A stretch of 64,000 bases of DNA from NCBI GenBank assembly GCA_963840435.1, contig CAWIYY010000010.1, positions 248,001 through 312,000 of the forward strand. Reading direction: 5' to 3'. Made by a program: the position numbers and the translations under genes. The DNA comes from Bog-473 sp963840435. GTDB taxonomy: Bacteria; Actinomycetota; Acidimicrobiia; Acidimicrobiales; RAAP-2. The stretch's first letter is position 1. Each line of letters starts with the position of its first letter. Below the pieces are notes generated by a model. The model was given only the letters and a program-made list of their open reading frames with translations. It did not search any database and had not been told where the DNA came from. This document shows, in pieces, positions 35,926 through 44,320 of this stretch.

Positions 35926-37107
35926 ATGTCGGACGACACCGTGGAGCGCTGGGCAGCGAGCGGTCTGATGGCGCTGACCGGATCGGTCTCACGTCCACTC
36001 GGGCCGCCCACCGGACTGATGGAGCACCTGGATCAACTGGCTGGGTGGTTCCCCGGGCTCGACGCGCCGGCACTCTTGGGCGAGCGCGCCGCGCTGATGG
36101 GTCTTTCGCGACAGGGCTCGACCAGCTGCGGAGGAAGCTGCCGTCTGCTGCCCAGCGCGACGGGCTGGGCGGCAGTCTCGCTACCCCGAGAGGAGGATCG
36201 CGATCTCGTACCCGCCTGGCTCGAGCTGTCATCGCCTCCGGTGACGGAGCCGGCGGCCTGGTCGGCGGTGCGGGAGGCGCTTGCCAAAGGAAAGGGGTCA
36301 GAACTTCTCGAGCGAGCCGTGTTGTTAGGGCTCCCAGTGGCCAGCCTGGGCGAGGCCCGTGCCCCCGGCGTCAGAGCGGCGCGTCTCGGCGACGCTCCGG
36401 CACTCACGGGCCCCGAGGACCTGCTGGTCGTCGACCTCTCCTCTCTGTGGGCGGGGCCACTCTGCGGAGACCTCCTGGCCCGGGCCGGAGCGCGCGTCGT
36501 CAAAGTGGAGTCCAGCTCCCGGCCCGACGGCGCGCGTCGCGGTCCGGCGTCCTTCTTCGACCTTCTCAACGGCGCCAAGCGATCGGTCGCCCTCGACTTC
36601 GGCGACGAGAGCCAGCGTGCGCTGCTCGGCCGACTCGTCCACTCGGCCGATGTCGTGATCGAGGCGAGCCGGCCCCGGGCCCTCGAACAGCTCGGCATCT
36701 CGGCGACAGACATGGTGGCCAGCGGACCGCGGCTCTGGATCTCCATCACTGCCTATGGCCGGCAGGGCTCGTCCGGGACTCGGGTCGGATTCGGTGACGA
36801 CGCTGCCGTGGCGGGCGGGCTCGTTGCATGGTCGAACGACGAGCCAGTGTTCTGCGGCGATGCCATCGCCGACCCCCTCACCGGCCTGACCGCGGCTGCC
36901 CAGGCCCTCCAGGCATTACGAGACGGCGGTCGCTGGCTGCTCGACGTCGCCCTGGCCGGCGTTGCCGCCTCCTTCGCGGGGCCGACGCTGCCGGTCCCCG
37001 GCGACCTGATCCCCTCCACGCCCTCGGCGCGACGACCAGCCCGCGCCGCACCCTCACTCGGCGCAGACACCGCCGAGGTGCTGGCCGAGGTCGGTCTCGA
37101 CCGCTGA
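35926..37107 (+). CDS. reduced CaiB/BaiF-type CoA-transferase
   Basis: A 393-residue protein. The class III CoA-transferase domain only starts near residue 165 (LLVVDLSSLWAGPLCGDLLA, ARVVKVESSSRPDG), includes FFDLLNGAKRSVALDFGD and a DPLTGLTAAAQAL segment with the Asp that would correspond to the catalytic residue, and lacks the usual C-terminal small-domain length. Residues 1-160 are not recognised. It may be a CoA-transferase with a rearranged domain order. The start ATG 35926 has no Shine-Dalgarno. It is divergent from the crotonase-like gene with about 100 nt between called starts. Confidence 0.75.
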   Translation: MSDDTVERWAASGLMALTGSVSRPLGPPTGLMEHLDQLAGWFPGLDAPALLGERAALMGLSRQGSTSCGGSCRLLPSATGWAAVSLPREEDRDLVPAWLELSSPPVTEPAAWSAVREALAKGKGSELLERAVLLGLPVASLGEARAPGVRAARLGDAPALTGPEDLLVVDLSSLWAGPLCGDLLARAGARVVKVESSSRPDGARRGPASFFDLLNGAKRSVALDFGDESQRALLGRLVHSADVVIEASRPRALEQLGISATDMVASGPRLWISITAYGRQGSSGTRVGFGDDAAVAGGLVAWSNDEPVFCGDAIADPLTGLTAAAQALQALRDGGRWLLDVALAGVAASFAGPTLPVPGDLIPSTPSARRPARAAPSLGADTAEVLAEVGLDR

Positions 37108-37202
37108 ACCTCCCACAATGCGGACAAGGAACTCCTTCTGATTGAATCGTCCGCCGCGGCGGGTTGATTTGCGTCGCTTTACGACACCCGAGAGGAACGA
37201 CG

Positions 37203-38426
37203 TTGCCAGACATCATGGAAGGGGTCCGCATCCTGGAGGTGGCGGAGCACACGTTTGTCCCTGCCGCGTCGGCCATCCTGGCCGACTGGGGTGCCGAAGT
37301 GATCAAAATCGAACATCCAGAACGTGGCGACGCCATGCGCGGGTTGGCCTCGAGCGGCGTGATGCCCTCCATGGGCAACGTGCACGTGCTCCTCGAGCAC
37401 TCCAACCGGGGAAAGAAGAGCATCGGCATCGACGTGAGCACCGAGCAGGGTCTTGAGCTGATCTACCGCCTGGCTGCCACCTGCGACGTGTTCTTGACCA
37501 ACAAGCTCCCCGACATCCGCAAGAAGCTGAAGATCGAACTCGAGGACATCCGAGCCCACAATCCGAACATCATCTACGTCGCCGGGACGGGCGCGGGTGA
37601 GCGTGGGCCCGACGCCAACAAGGGCGGGTACGACTTCTTGAGCTACTGGTGCCGCGCCGGGAGCGCCATGGGGTCCACACCAACGGACGTCGACTTCATG
37701 TGCGGGCAGCCTGGCCCGGGCTACGGCGACTCCATCGGCGGCATGACGATCGCCGGCGGGATCCTGGGAGCGCTCTTCCACCGCGAGCGCACCGGCGAGG
37801 CACTGCCGGTCGACGTGTCATTGCTCGGAGTCGGGATGTGGGCCATGAGCCCGGCGATCGCCCTCTCCCTCCAGCTCGACATGCCGTGGCGGCCAGGACC
37901 GAGCAAGGGCGGCGGCGGTCCAGCCAACCCGCTCGTCGGCACGTACTTCACAGAGGATGGGAAGACCCTCGCCTTCAGCTGCCTCCAGGGCTTCAAGTAC
38001 TGGCCTGGTGCGTGCCGGGCCATCGGCCGTGAGGATCTGATCGACGACGAGCGTTTCAACTCGCACGAGCAACTGGCCGCCAATGCCCGTGAGGCCCGCG
38101 CCATCCTGACCGAGGTCTTCAAGGCGGCACCGCTGGCAGAATGGAGGGCCCGCCTCGACTCCTTCGACGGACAATGGGCCGTGGCGCAGGACACCATGGA
38201 GGTCGTCGATGACCCGATGGTCGCCGCCAACGGCTACTTGGGGGACACGGTCAGCGCGGAGGGCGTGGCCTTTCAGCTGGTGACCACGCCCGTTCAGTTC
38301 TCCGGCGTCCCGGCCACTCCCAAGCGTGCGCCCGAGTTCAACGAGCACTGCGAGGAGATCCTGGGCAGCATCGACTGCGGCACAGAGGAGATGCTCGAGC
38401 TCAAGGTGGCGGGAGTCGTCGCCTGA
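37203..38426 (+). CDS. CaiB/BaiF family (class III) CoA-transferase
   Basis: A 407-residue enzyme. The chosen start is TTG 37203 with GAGAGGAA about 6 nt upstream, giving the family-like opening PDIMEGVRILEVAEHTFVPA; ATG 37215 is the alternative. Core blocks include WGAEVIKIEHPERGDAM, LLEHSNRGKKSIGIDVS, PGPGYGDSIGGMTIAGG with the likely catalytic Asp, and the C-terminal RAPEFNEHCEEILG. It lies 95 nt after the reduced CoA-transferase on the same strand. The start block resembles that of the frameshifted enzyme at 32456. Confidence 0.92.
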   Translation: MPDIMEGVRILEVAEHTFVPAASAILADWGAEVIKIEHPERGDAMRGLASSGVMPSMGNVHVLLEHSNRGKKSIGIDVSTEQGLELIYRLAATCDVFLTNKLPDIRKKLKIELEDIRAHNPNIIYVAGTGAGERGPDANKGGYDFLSYWCRAGSAMGSTPTDVDFMCGQPGPGYGDSIGGMTIAGGILGALFHRERTGEALPVDVSLLGVGMWAMSPAIALSLQLDMPWRPGPSKGGGGPANPLVGTYFTEDGKTLAFSCLQGFKYWPGACRAIGREDLIDDERFNSHEQLAANAREARAILTEVFKAAPLAEWRARLDSFDGQWAVAQDTMEVVDDPMVAANGYLGDTVSAEGVAFQLVTTPVQFSGVPATPKRAPEFNEHCEEILGSIDCGTEEMLELKVAGVVA

Positions 38427-38511
38427 CCGTCCCAAGTCGCCGCGGCATCTCCCCGCGAGGTCAGCTCTCAGTCACCTCTCGTCGCCAAAGGCAGATGTCG
38501 AGGCTCGTGAC

Positions 38512-38913
38512 TCAGGGCGCGAGGGCCCACACCAGTTTGATGTGATCGACCTCGCCGGACGTGAGTGTCACGTTCACCGGCTTGGAGCAGGGACTACTGG
38601 TGGCGCCACTCGAGGAGGAAGGGCCGCAACCGATGACCGTGTACGTGCCGGCAGGGAGCGGAACCTCGAAATGACCTGATGGACCAACCTGATGTACGAG
38701 CGTCAGCGGTGTGATCCCGTCGAATTCGACCTCGACGGTTCCGGCGGTTGGGTGGAACTTGCCCGGGTAGGCACCTCCCTCGAAGCCGAGCTTCCCGACG
38801 AGCTGAGAATCCGAGCTGGTCGGAGTGGCCCCGTGCGCTGGAACGACCTGCAAGCCGATCACTGCGATGCTGCTGGCGGACACAACCAGAGCCACGTTGG
38901 TCAGTCGCGACAT
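38512..38913 (-). CDS. secreted protein with carboxypeptidase-regulatory-like domain
   Basis: A 133-residue exported protein started at ATG 38913 behind GGGAGGATCC. The N-terminus is a signal peptide (RLTNVALVVSASSIAVIGLQ, cleavage near AHGA at about residue 28). The mature part reads as one small beta-sandwich of the carboxypeptidase-regulatory type: GGAYPGKFHPTAGTVEVEFDG, SGHFEVPLPAGTYTVIGCGPS and a C-terminal VNVTLTSGEVDHIKLVW strand. Two Cys could form a disulfide. It is convergent with the CoA-transferase and divergent from the YCII-ECF42 pair. Its role is unknown. Confidence 0.75.
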   Translation of the reverse strand: MSRLTNVALVVSASSIAVIGLQVVPAHGATPTSSDSQLVGKLGFEGGAYPGKFHPTAGTVEVEFDGITPLTLVHQVGPSGHFEVPLPAGTYTVIGCGPSSSSGATSSPCSKPVNVTLTSGEVDHIKLVWALAP

Positions 38914-39064
38914 GGATCCTCCCTTCAACGGGTAACCGAGCCATACCAACTTCGACCAACGGTGCCATGGGGCCAACCCTCGCGCAAGCAGAATCTCTGT
39001 AGCGGCCCAAGCGGCCATCAGCCGACCGGCCTCCTCGGGCGTGACGCAGAATTTTCGGACGCGA

Positions 39065-39091
39065 TGTCGATTCGGGCGACACCCGTTCGAC
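39065..39091 (+). promoter_or_regulatory. candidate ECF42-type promoter (TGTCGA-N17-CGAC)
   Basis: TGTCGA at 39065-39070 is followed after exactly 17 nt by CGAC at 39088-39091, 54 nt before the YCII gene. As I recall, ECF42 sigma factors recognise a TGTCGA -35 and a CGA/TC -10 upstream of their own DGPF genes, which this matches. The sigma gene is the second gene of the transcript, so autoregulation is likely. Confidence 0.65.
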
Positions 39092-39103
39092 GCTCTGAGA
39101 GAG

Positions 39104-39122
39104 TGAGACGAAGGACGTCTCA
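39104..39122. repeat. inverted repeat TGAGACG-N5-CGTCTCA
   Basis: A perfect 7-bp stem with a 5-nt loop lies between the ECF42-like promoter and the YCII start, inside the expected 5' leader. It could be an RNA hairpin next to the ribosome-binding site or a protein-binding site. Confidence 0.45.
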
Positions 39123-39144
39123 GTGAGCAGAAACGGAGACCACT

Positions 39145-39492
39145 ATGCGGTTCCTCGGTTACACCCTCGGCGACGAGTCGGCCATGCCGGTCGAGCCACC
39201 GTCCCCAGAGGTCTACGAAGCGATGGGCACGTTCGTGGAAGAGGCCACCAAGGCCGGCGTGATCGTGGCCACCGGTGGCATCGGCCCAACGGCCATGGGT
39301 GCGAAGATCACGCTGCACGACGGTGAGTACACCGTCGTGGACGGGCCGTTCACGGAGGCCAAGGAGATCATCGGTGGTTGGGCCCTGCTCGAGTGCCGTG
39401 ATCTGGCCGAGGCGGTCGAGTGGAGCAAGCGCTTCCTGGGCGTGCTCGGAGAGGGCGAGACGCGCGTGCGTCCGGTCTTCGGACCCGAATGA
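39145..39492 (+). CDS. YCII/DGPF-family protein
   Basis: A 115-residue protein with the DGPF-type signature VVDGPFTEAKEIIGGWALLE near residue 65, preceded by the usual MRFLGYTLGD strand and YEAMGTFVEEATKAGVIVATGG. This family is the constant genomic partner of ECF42 sigma factors; it is thought to act as a small cytoplasmic enzyme-like or signalling protein, but its biochemistry is not established. The start ATG 39145 follows GGAGACC. The sigma factor gene begins 34 nt after its stop. Confidence 0.92.
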   Translation: MRFLGYTLGDESAMPVEPPSPEVYEAMGTFVEEATKAGVIVATGGIGPTAMGAKITLHDGEYTVVDGPFTEAKEIIGGWALLECRDLAEAVEWSKRFLGVLGEGETRVRPVFGPE

Positions 39493-39526
39493 CCGCTTGA
39501 TCCTGTCCGGTGGTTGAATCGGTGGC

Positions 39527-40822
39527 GTGCCGGCCGCCGATTCGACCACCGCGATCGAGGCGGTCTACCGGATCGAGTTCCCTCGGGTCGTCGCCGTCCT
39601 CGCCCGCATGGTGGGTGACATCGACCTGGCCGAGGAGCTGGCACAGGAGGCGCTGGTGGACGCGTTGCGCCAATGGCCCCGGGAGGGGACGCCACGCAAT
39701 CCCGGGGCTTGGCTCACCGCGGTAGGCAAGCGCCGCGCCGTGGACCGGATCCGACGGGACCGCACCCTGGCTCGCAAGTACGCGCTGCTCAAACAGGAGC
39801 ACGGGAGTGGATCGGTCCTTGCGACACCGGTGGAGCTCGAGGATGAGGAGTCCATTCAGGACGATCGGATGCGGCTCATTTTCGTGGCCTGCCACCCGGT
39901 GGTCCCGATCGCCGGACGCGTTGCCCTCACCCTCCGGCTCGTCGGCGGGTTGACCGTCCCCGAAATCGCGCGCGCCTACGTCGTACCCGAACCGACGATC
40001 GCCCAGCGCATCGTTCGGGCCAAGAAGACCATCGCCCGCGCGGGCGTCCCCTTCGAAGTGCCGGCGGGAGAGGACCGAGCCCAGCGTCTCGGTGCCGTCC
40101 TCGAGGTGATCTACCTGATCTTCAACGAGGGACACTCGGCCACCGCAGGTGAAGGCTGGGTCCGGCCCGACCTCTGCTCCGAGGCGCTGCGCCTGGGGCG
40201 CGTCCTGGCCGGGCTCATGCCCAGTGAATCGGAGGTCCACGGTCTCGTCTCCCTGATGGAGTTCCAGTCGTCCCGCCTGAGCGCCCGCATCGGACCTGCC
40301 GGCGAGGCCGTACTGCTCTTGGAGCAGGACCGGCGCACCTGGGACCAGCTCCACATTCGCCGTGGTGTCGATGCACTGGCCCGCGCCGATGCCCTTCAGG
40401 GAACCCGCGGCCCTTACACGCTCCAGGCGGCGATCGCCGCCTGCCACGCCCGTGCGATCCGGGCGGAGGAGACGGACTGGCACACGCTCGTCGCCCTCTA
40501 CACCGAGCTGGCACAGCAAACCTCCTCGCCGATCGTGGAGCTGAATCGGGCGGTTGCCGTCTCCATGGCCGACGGGCCTGCAGCGGCGCTGGCTCTCGTC
40601 GACCTGCTCGCCGAGACCGGCAGCCTCGAGCGCTATCACCTCCTGTACAGCGTGCGGGGTGACTTGCTGGACCGACTGGCGAGGCGCGACGAGGCAGCGG
40701 TTGAATTCGACAGGGCCGCTGAGCTCGCGGGCAACGAGCCCGAACGCGAGCTCTGCCGTGCGCGTGCCGCCGCCTGCCGGATCGGCGGCGGCCCGACCGC
40801 TACCGACGGACAGGTCGGCTGA
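39527..40822 (+). CDS. ECF42-type RNA polymerase sigma factor with TPR-like C-terminal extension
   Basis: A 431-residue sigma factor, far longer than ordinary ECF sigmas (about 200). Sigma2 lies at about 10-75 (LARMVGDIDLAEELAQEALV, NPGAWLTAVGKRRAVDRIRR), sigma4 at about 115-165 (TLRLVGGLTVPEIARAYVVP). From about 175 to 420 a large helical, TPR-like extension follows (EVIYLIFNEGHSATAG, SSPIVELNRAVAVSMADGPA), which is the hallmark of the ECF42 group and replaces an anti-sigma factor as the control module. GTG 39527 is preceded by TTGAAT 7 nt upstream. The 3' end overlaps the convergent TraG-like gene by 23 nt. Confidence 0.93.
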   Translation: MPAADSTTAIEAVYRIEFPRVVAVLARMVGDIDLAEELAQEALVDALRQWPREGTPRNPGAWLTAVGKRRAVDRIRRDRTLARKYALLKQEHGSGSVLATPVELEDEESIQDDRMRLIFVACHPVVPIAGRVALTLRLVGGLTVPEIARAYVVPEPTIAQRIVRAKKTIARAGVPFEVPAGEDRAQRLGAVLEVIYLIFNEGHSATAGEGWVRPDLCSEALRLGRVLAGLMPSESEVHGLVSLMEFQSSRLSARIGPAGEAVLLLEQDRRTWDQLHIRRGVDALARADALQGTRGPYTLQAAIAACHARAIRAEETDWHTLVALYTELAQQTSSPIVELNRAVAVSMADGPAAALALVDLLAETGSLERYHLLYSVRGDLLDRLARRDEAAVEFDRAAELAGNEPERELCRARAAACRIGGGPTATDGQVG

Positions 40823-42239
40823 CCCGGAAAGGCCTTGCTCCGGCCCACCAGGGCCGGAGCTGCACACGAGCCGGGGGCAAGGTTCCGTACACCAGGACCG
40901 CCTGCCCCCGGCGGAGGCAGCGCAGCTCTTCGGGCGGCAGCAGCCGCCGCGATCCTGTGGTTGAGGTCGTCGAGTGGGCCCCACGGGGGTCCCGGGTCAC
41001 CGACGGTTGGGTCACCTCCTCGTCGCCGACCAACCGGCTGGCGTACTCGAGCGTCTCGGGATCGGCGATGCCCGGGAGAAACAGCTTGGCCCTGTGATTG
41101 TTCAGCACCGTCGGTGCCCTGGTGCCGTAACGGCCCTTGACCTGGGCCAGGTCCTGCCAGATCGTCACCAACTGGATCCCGTGCGACGCGCAGGTGGCGG
41201 CCAGTCCGTCGAGCTCGGGGAGCGGCGCGATGTGCGCGGCCTCGTCGAGCACAACGAGCAGCGGTGGGTCGAGCGATCGCCCGGTTCGTGTGGCGTGCGC
41301 GAAGGCAGTTGCCAGCACCTGCTGGGTGAGCGCGCTGAAGTAACCCCGCAAGCGTCTTTGATCGTGGGCGGGAGCACACAGGTAGAGCGTGTGGCATCCG
41401 TCGAGCAGGTGGGCCGGTTCGAACGGCGGCGCGGTCGTGGCATCGCTGGCCTGCGCGAACGGAGCCAGCACCGTTTCCGTCGTGGTGGAGACCGAGCTTC
41501 TTGTCCGCTCGTCCCGACACCACGAGGCCTGCGCCGCGGCCAGCGCCTCGGCCGGCCCGCGCCGCTCGAGGATGTCCGCCACCTCGGCCACCTCCTGGGT
41601 GTCCACCCAGCGCACGACGTCGGCCATGGTGCGGCCGTCGCGTGCTGCCGCCAGTAGGAGGGGCGAGAGGAACTTGGCCGCCGTGGCGTACCAGAATTCC
41701 CCGTCGGCGGTCGTTCCTTCCGCCCGGGCCGTCTCACACAGGTCGGCGGCCACCCGGCAGGCGTGGCGCCAGTCCGCGCATCCTGTCAACGGCGACCAGG
41801 TGCTAGCCGGAAACCCGGTGCTCGCGGTGGGGTCGACACACCAGACCTGACCTCGGCGCGCCCGGGACACCCTGGTGTCGCGCAGAAGATCTCCCTTGAC
41901 GCTCGTCGCCAGGACCGGCCCGGACCAATTCAAAATGGCGGGAACGGCCAGACAGCTGGTCTTCCCGCTCTGGGTGGGGCCGACCACCACGACGGACTGC
42001 GCGGGCTCGGCGGCGAGGCAGATGGCCGAGAGGCGCCCGGGCAACTGTCCGAGCGCGAGACGACCGCTCGCTGCGGTGTTCGTCGGCACGACGAGGGGGC
42101 GAACGTCGCGGCGGCGGGCCCAGCGAGCGCCTCGGCGTCTCTGCATCGCTCTCGGCCCCCCTCCGCCGTGACGGAACGAGGCGCCGGCCACCAGGGCACC
42201 GCCCAGGCCCAATGCGAGCACGGCGGACTCGAGGCTCAC
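40800..42239 (-). CDS. VirD4/TraG-like type IV coupling protein
   Basis: A 479-residue ATPase of the TraG/TraD type that links substrates to a type IV secretion channel. From GTG 42239 there is one N-terminal hydrophobic segment (VLALGLGGALVAGASF), Walker A GPTQSGKT at 87-94, Walker B LLVVLDEAAHIAPLPEL near 345-361, and the TraM-recognition segment IQLVTIWQDLAQVKGRYG, then VLNNHRAKLFLPGIADPETL. The GTG overlaps the VirB4-like stop (GTGA), so the genes are coupled. The N-terminal membrane part is shorter than in conjugative TraG proteins with two helices. No relaxase gene is seen nearby. Confidence 0.9.
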   Translation of the reverse strand: MSLESAVLALGLGGALVAGASFRHGGGGPRAMQRRRGARWARRRDVRPLVVPTNTAASGRLALGQLPGRLSAICLAAEPAQSVVVVGPTQSGKTSCLAVPAILNWSGPVLATSVKGDLLRDTRVSRARRGQVWCVDPTASTGFPASTWSPLTGCADWRHACRVAADLCETARAEGTTADGEFWYATAAKFLSPLLLAAARDGRTMADVVRWVDTQEVAEVADILERRGPAEALAAAQASWCRDERTRSSVSTTTETVLAPFAQASDATTAPPFEPAHLLDGCHTLYLCAPAHDQRRLRGYFSALTQQVLATAFAHATRTGRSLDPPLLVVLDEAAHIAPLPELDGLAATCASHGIQLVTIWQDLAQVKGRYGTRAPTVLNNHRAKLFLPGIADPETLEYASRLVGDEEVTQPSVTRDPRGAHSTTSTTGSRRLLPPEELRCLRRGQAVLVYGTLPPARVQLRPWWAGARPFRVSRPVRR

Positions 42240-43516
42240 CCCGGTCGTCCGATCATGGCCGCGTCGGTATCGGCGATCTGACGCTCGGCCGCGCTCAAGC
42301 GGTGCTGCACCAGAAACGAACGCTGGCCCACCTTCCACAACGCAACGCCCCGCCGAAGCTGGGGCAGCAGATCGGTTTCAGTGGCTGAGAGCGACAACAA
42401 CTCTGCCGCCACCTCGAGCTCACCCGGGGACTGCGCGTAGACCACCCGGGTCTCCGAGTCAGCCAATAAGCCCTGGGCCAGCGCGACCTGCTCGGAGTCC
42501 GACGCCCCCACCGAACGCAGGTCGGAGACGCGGTGGAGCACCGCGATGTTGGCCACGCCGAAGGCCCGAGACAGCTTCCAGGACGATTGCAGCCAGCGAG
42601 CCACGCCCAGATTGGAGAGGATCGCCCAGGCCTCGTCCACCACGAGGAAGGTCTGCTGGTGGCCGGTGCCATCGGCGGTACGGGTGAGTGCCGCCTGCAG
42701 CCACGCCGTGGCGCACGCCATGAGGACGCCGAGAGCAGCCGACGAATACAGGGCGGAGAGGTCGAGGATGACCAGCGGGGCCGAGAGGTCCAGACCGCTG
42801 GTGGTGTGTCCGTCGAACATGCCCCGCAGGTCCCCGTGCACGAGCCGGCGGAGTTCGAGCGCGACATCGCGCCCGTCCTCGAGCAGTTCGTGCGTCTGAG
42901 TTCGCAACACGCGGGCCGCCTCGGGATCGGGTGCCAGCAGCGCGTCCACCACCACGGGGACGGTGGGGACGGTCTGACGCCGGGTGGCCTGGACCAGCGC
43001 CACCTCGAGCGCCGCGCGTTCACGGGGGACCAGGTTCCGGCCCAGACAGGCCGCGCCGAGCGAGGCCAGCAGCTCCGTGCGCCGGCGGGCCGTCACGTCG
43101 GCGCCGCCGTGGCTGCCTGCTCCCTCGGGGCCGGGGTCGAGCGGGTTGAGCCGGATCGCCCCACCCGGACGGAGTGCCACCGGGCGCACCCCCCAGGCGG
43201 CGGCCAGGTCGCCGTACTCCCCCTTGGGGTCGACCACCCAGGCCCGCCTCCCGAACACGGCCTGGCGCCACAGGAACGTCTTGACGAAGGCGCTCTTGCC
43301 CCGGCCGATCTGGCCGAACACCACCATGTTCGGGTTGGAGACGATCCCCGCCGCATAGAGCTCGAAGGGGTCGAAGACGAACGAACCGCCCAGCAGATCG
43401 TCACCGATCACGATCCCTCGCCCACCCAGGCCTGCCTCGGCGATGAATGGATAGGCGGCCCCAAGATTGCGGGTGGTCACCTGGTGGGCCGGCACCCGTG
43501 GTTGTCGTTCCCTCAT
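42236..43516 (-). CDS. VirB4/TraC-like T4SS ATPase
   Basis: A 426-residue ATPase started at ATG 43516. Walker A GQIGRGKSAF is at 69-78, the WVVDPKGEYGDLA motif at about 93-105, and Walker B TFLVVDEAWAIL at 289-300, followed by the arginine-finger region (ASDSEQVALAQGLLADSETR). It lacks the N-terminal membrane-associated domain of canonical VirB4 (about 800 residues), matching the short actinobacterial ATP/GTP-binding T4SS proteins. The motif ACCGTTCACCC on its coding strand lies 5 nt before the ATG and is shared with the region upstream of the DUF6112-like gene. Confidence 0.88.
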   Translation of the reverse strand: MRERQPRVPAHQVTTRNLGAAYPFIAEAGLGGRGIVIGDDLLGGSFVFDPFELYAAGIVSNPNMVVFGQIGRGKSAFVKTFLWRQAVFGRRAWVVDPKGEYGDLAAAWGVRPVALRPGGAIRLNPLDPGPEGAGSHGGADVTARRRTELLASLGAACLGRNLVPRERAALEVALVQATRRQTVPTVPVVVDALLAPDPEAARVLRTQTHELLEDGRDVALELRRLVHGDLRGMFDGHTTSGLDLSAPLVILDLSALYSSAALGVLMACATAWLQAALTRTADGTGHQQTFLVVDEAWAILSNLGVARWLQSSWKLSRAFGVANIAVLHRVSDLRSVGASDSEQVALAQGLLADSETRVVYAQSPGELEVAAELLSLSATETDLLPQLRRGVALWKVGQRSFLVQHRLSAAERQIADTDAAMIGRPG

Positions 43517-43520
43517 GTCG

Positions 43521-43531
43521 GGGTGAACGGT
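43521..43531 (-). promoter_or_regulatory. shared 11-mer ACCGTTCACCC upstream of the VirB4-like gene
   Basis: The plus-strand GGGTGAACGGT here is identical to 51354-51364, upstream of the other T4SS transcription unit. Both read ACCGTTCACCC toward their gene. Confidence 0.4.
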
Positions 43532-43608
43532 CGTCGCGGGCCGCCCCGCTCCGTTACCTTGACGGCGCCGCGACCCCAGTGACGGCCGCGGGGAAGGTGG
43601 ACACTGAG

Positions 43609-44298
43609 ATGAGCGAGACCGAAGGTCCGCCCCGGTCACTCGTGGTCACGCTGGCCACACTGACAGTGACCGGCGGCTTCCTCGATGCCGTGAGCTACCT
43701 GGGGCTGGGGCATGTCTTCACGGTCAACATGACCGGAAACATCGTCCTGATCGGCTTCGCAGCTGCCGGTGCGCCCGGCTTCTCCGTGCTGGCCAACCTC
43801 TGTGCGGTCGGCTTCTTCATCGGCGGTGTCGTGGTCAGCGGGCGGGTCGATCGGCTGGTCGGATCGCACCGGACGATGCTCGTGGGCGAGATGACCCTCG
43901 AGGGAATTCTCATCGCCGTGGCCGCTGTCGTGGGCGCCTGTGTGACGGGGATCGGCACGGGGTGGCCCCGCTACCTCATCATCGCCCTCCTCTCCTTTGC
44001 CATGGGCATGCGCAACGCCAGCGTGCGCCGCATGGCCGTCGAAGGAATGACGACGACCGTGCTCACGACGACCCTCACCGGCCTGTTCTCGGACTCGGCC
44101 CTGGCCGGCGGCACCAATGAGAACGGAGCTCGGCGTGCCACCTCGGTGCTTTGCATGTTCGCGGGAGCGTTGGCGGGCGCCGTGCTGGTCCTCCACGCCA
44201 GCGCAGCGTGGGCGCTCGGCATCGCCGCCCTCCTGGCCTTCGGCGCGGCCGGCTACTTCGGGCGCCAGGAGCCGCTCCGGCTTCGGCCCGCACGGTAG
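43609..44298 (+). CDS. DUF1275 (YoaK) family membrane protein
   Basis: A 229-residue multi-pass membrane protein of the YoaK/DUF1275 family, started at ATG 43609. Family features are GGFLDAVSYLGLGHVFTVNMTGN near residue 25, repeated long hydrophobic helices (about six), and MGMRNASVRRMAVEGMTTTVLT near 140. The function is unknown; a transporter-like role is suspected. It is divergent from the VirB4-like gene and convergent with the sulfatase, with no T4SS link in known members. It appears to be part of a block that interrupts the T4SS locus. Confidence 0.9.
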   Translation: MSETEGPPRSLVVTLATLTVTGGFLDAVSYLGLGHVFTVNMTGNIVLIGFAAAGAPGFSVLANLCAVGFFIGGVVVSGRVDRLVGSHRTMLVGEMTLEGILIAVAAVVGACVTGIGTGWPRYLIIALLSFAMGMRNASVRRMAVEGMTTTVLTTTLTGLFSDSALAGGTNENGARRATSVLCMFAGALAGAVLVLHASAAWALGIAALLAFGAAGYFGRQEPLRLRPAR

Positions 44299-44320
44299 GT
44301 CGGCCGCACAGCCAAGAGCC

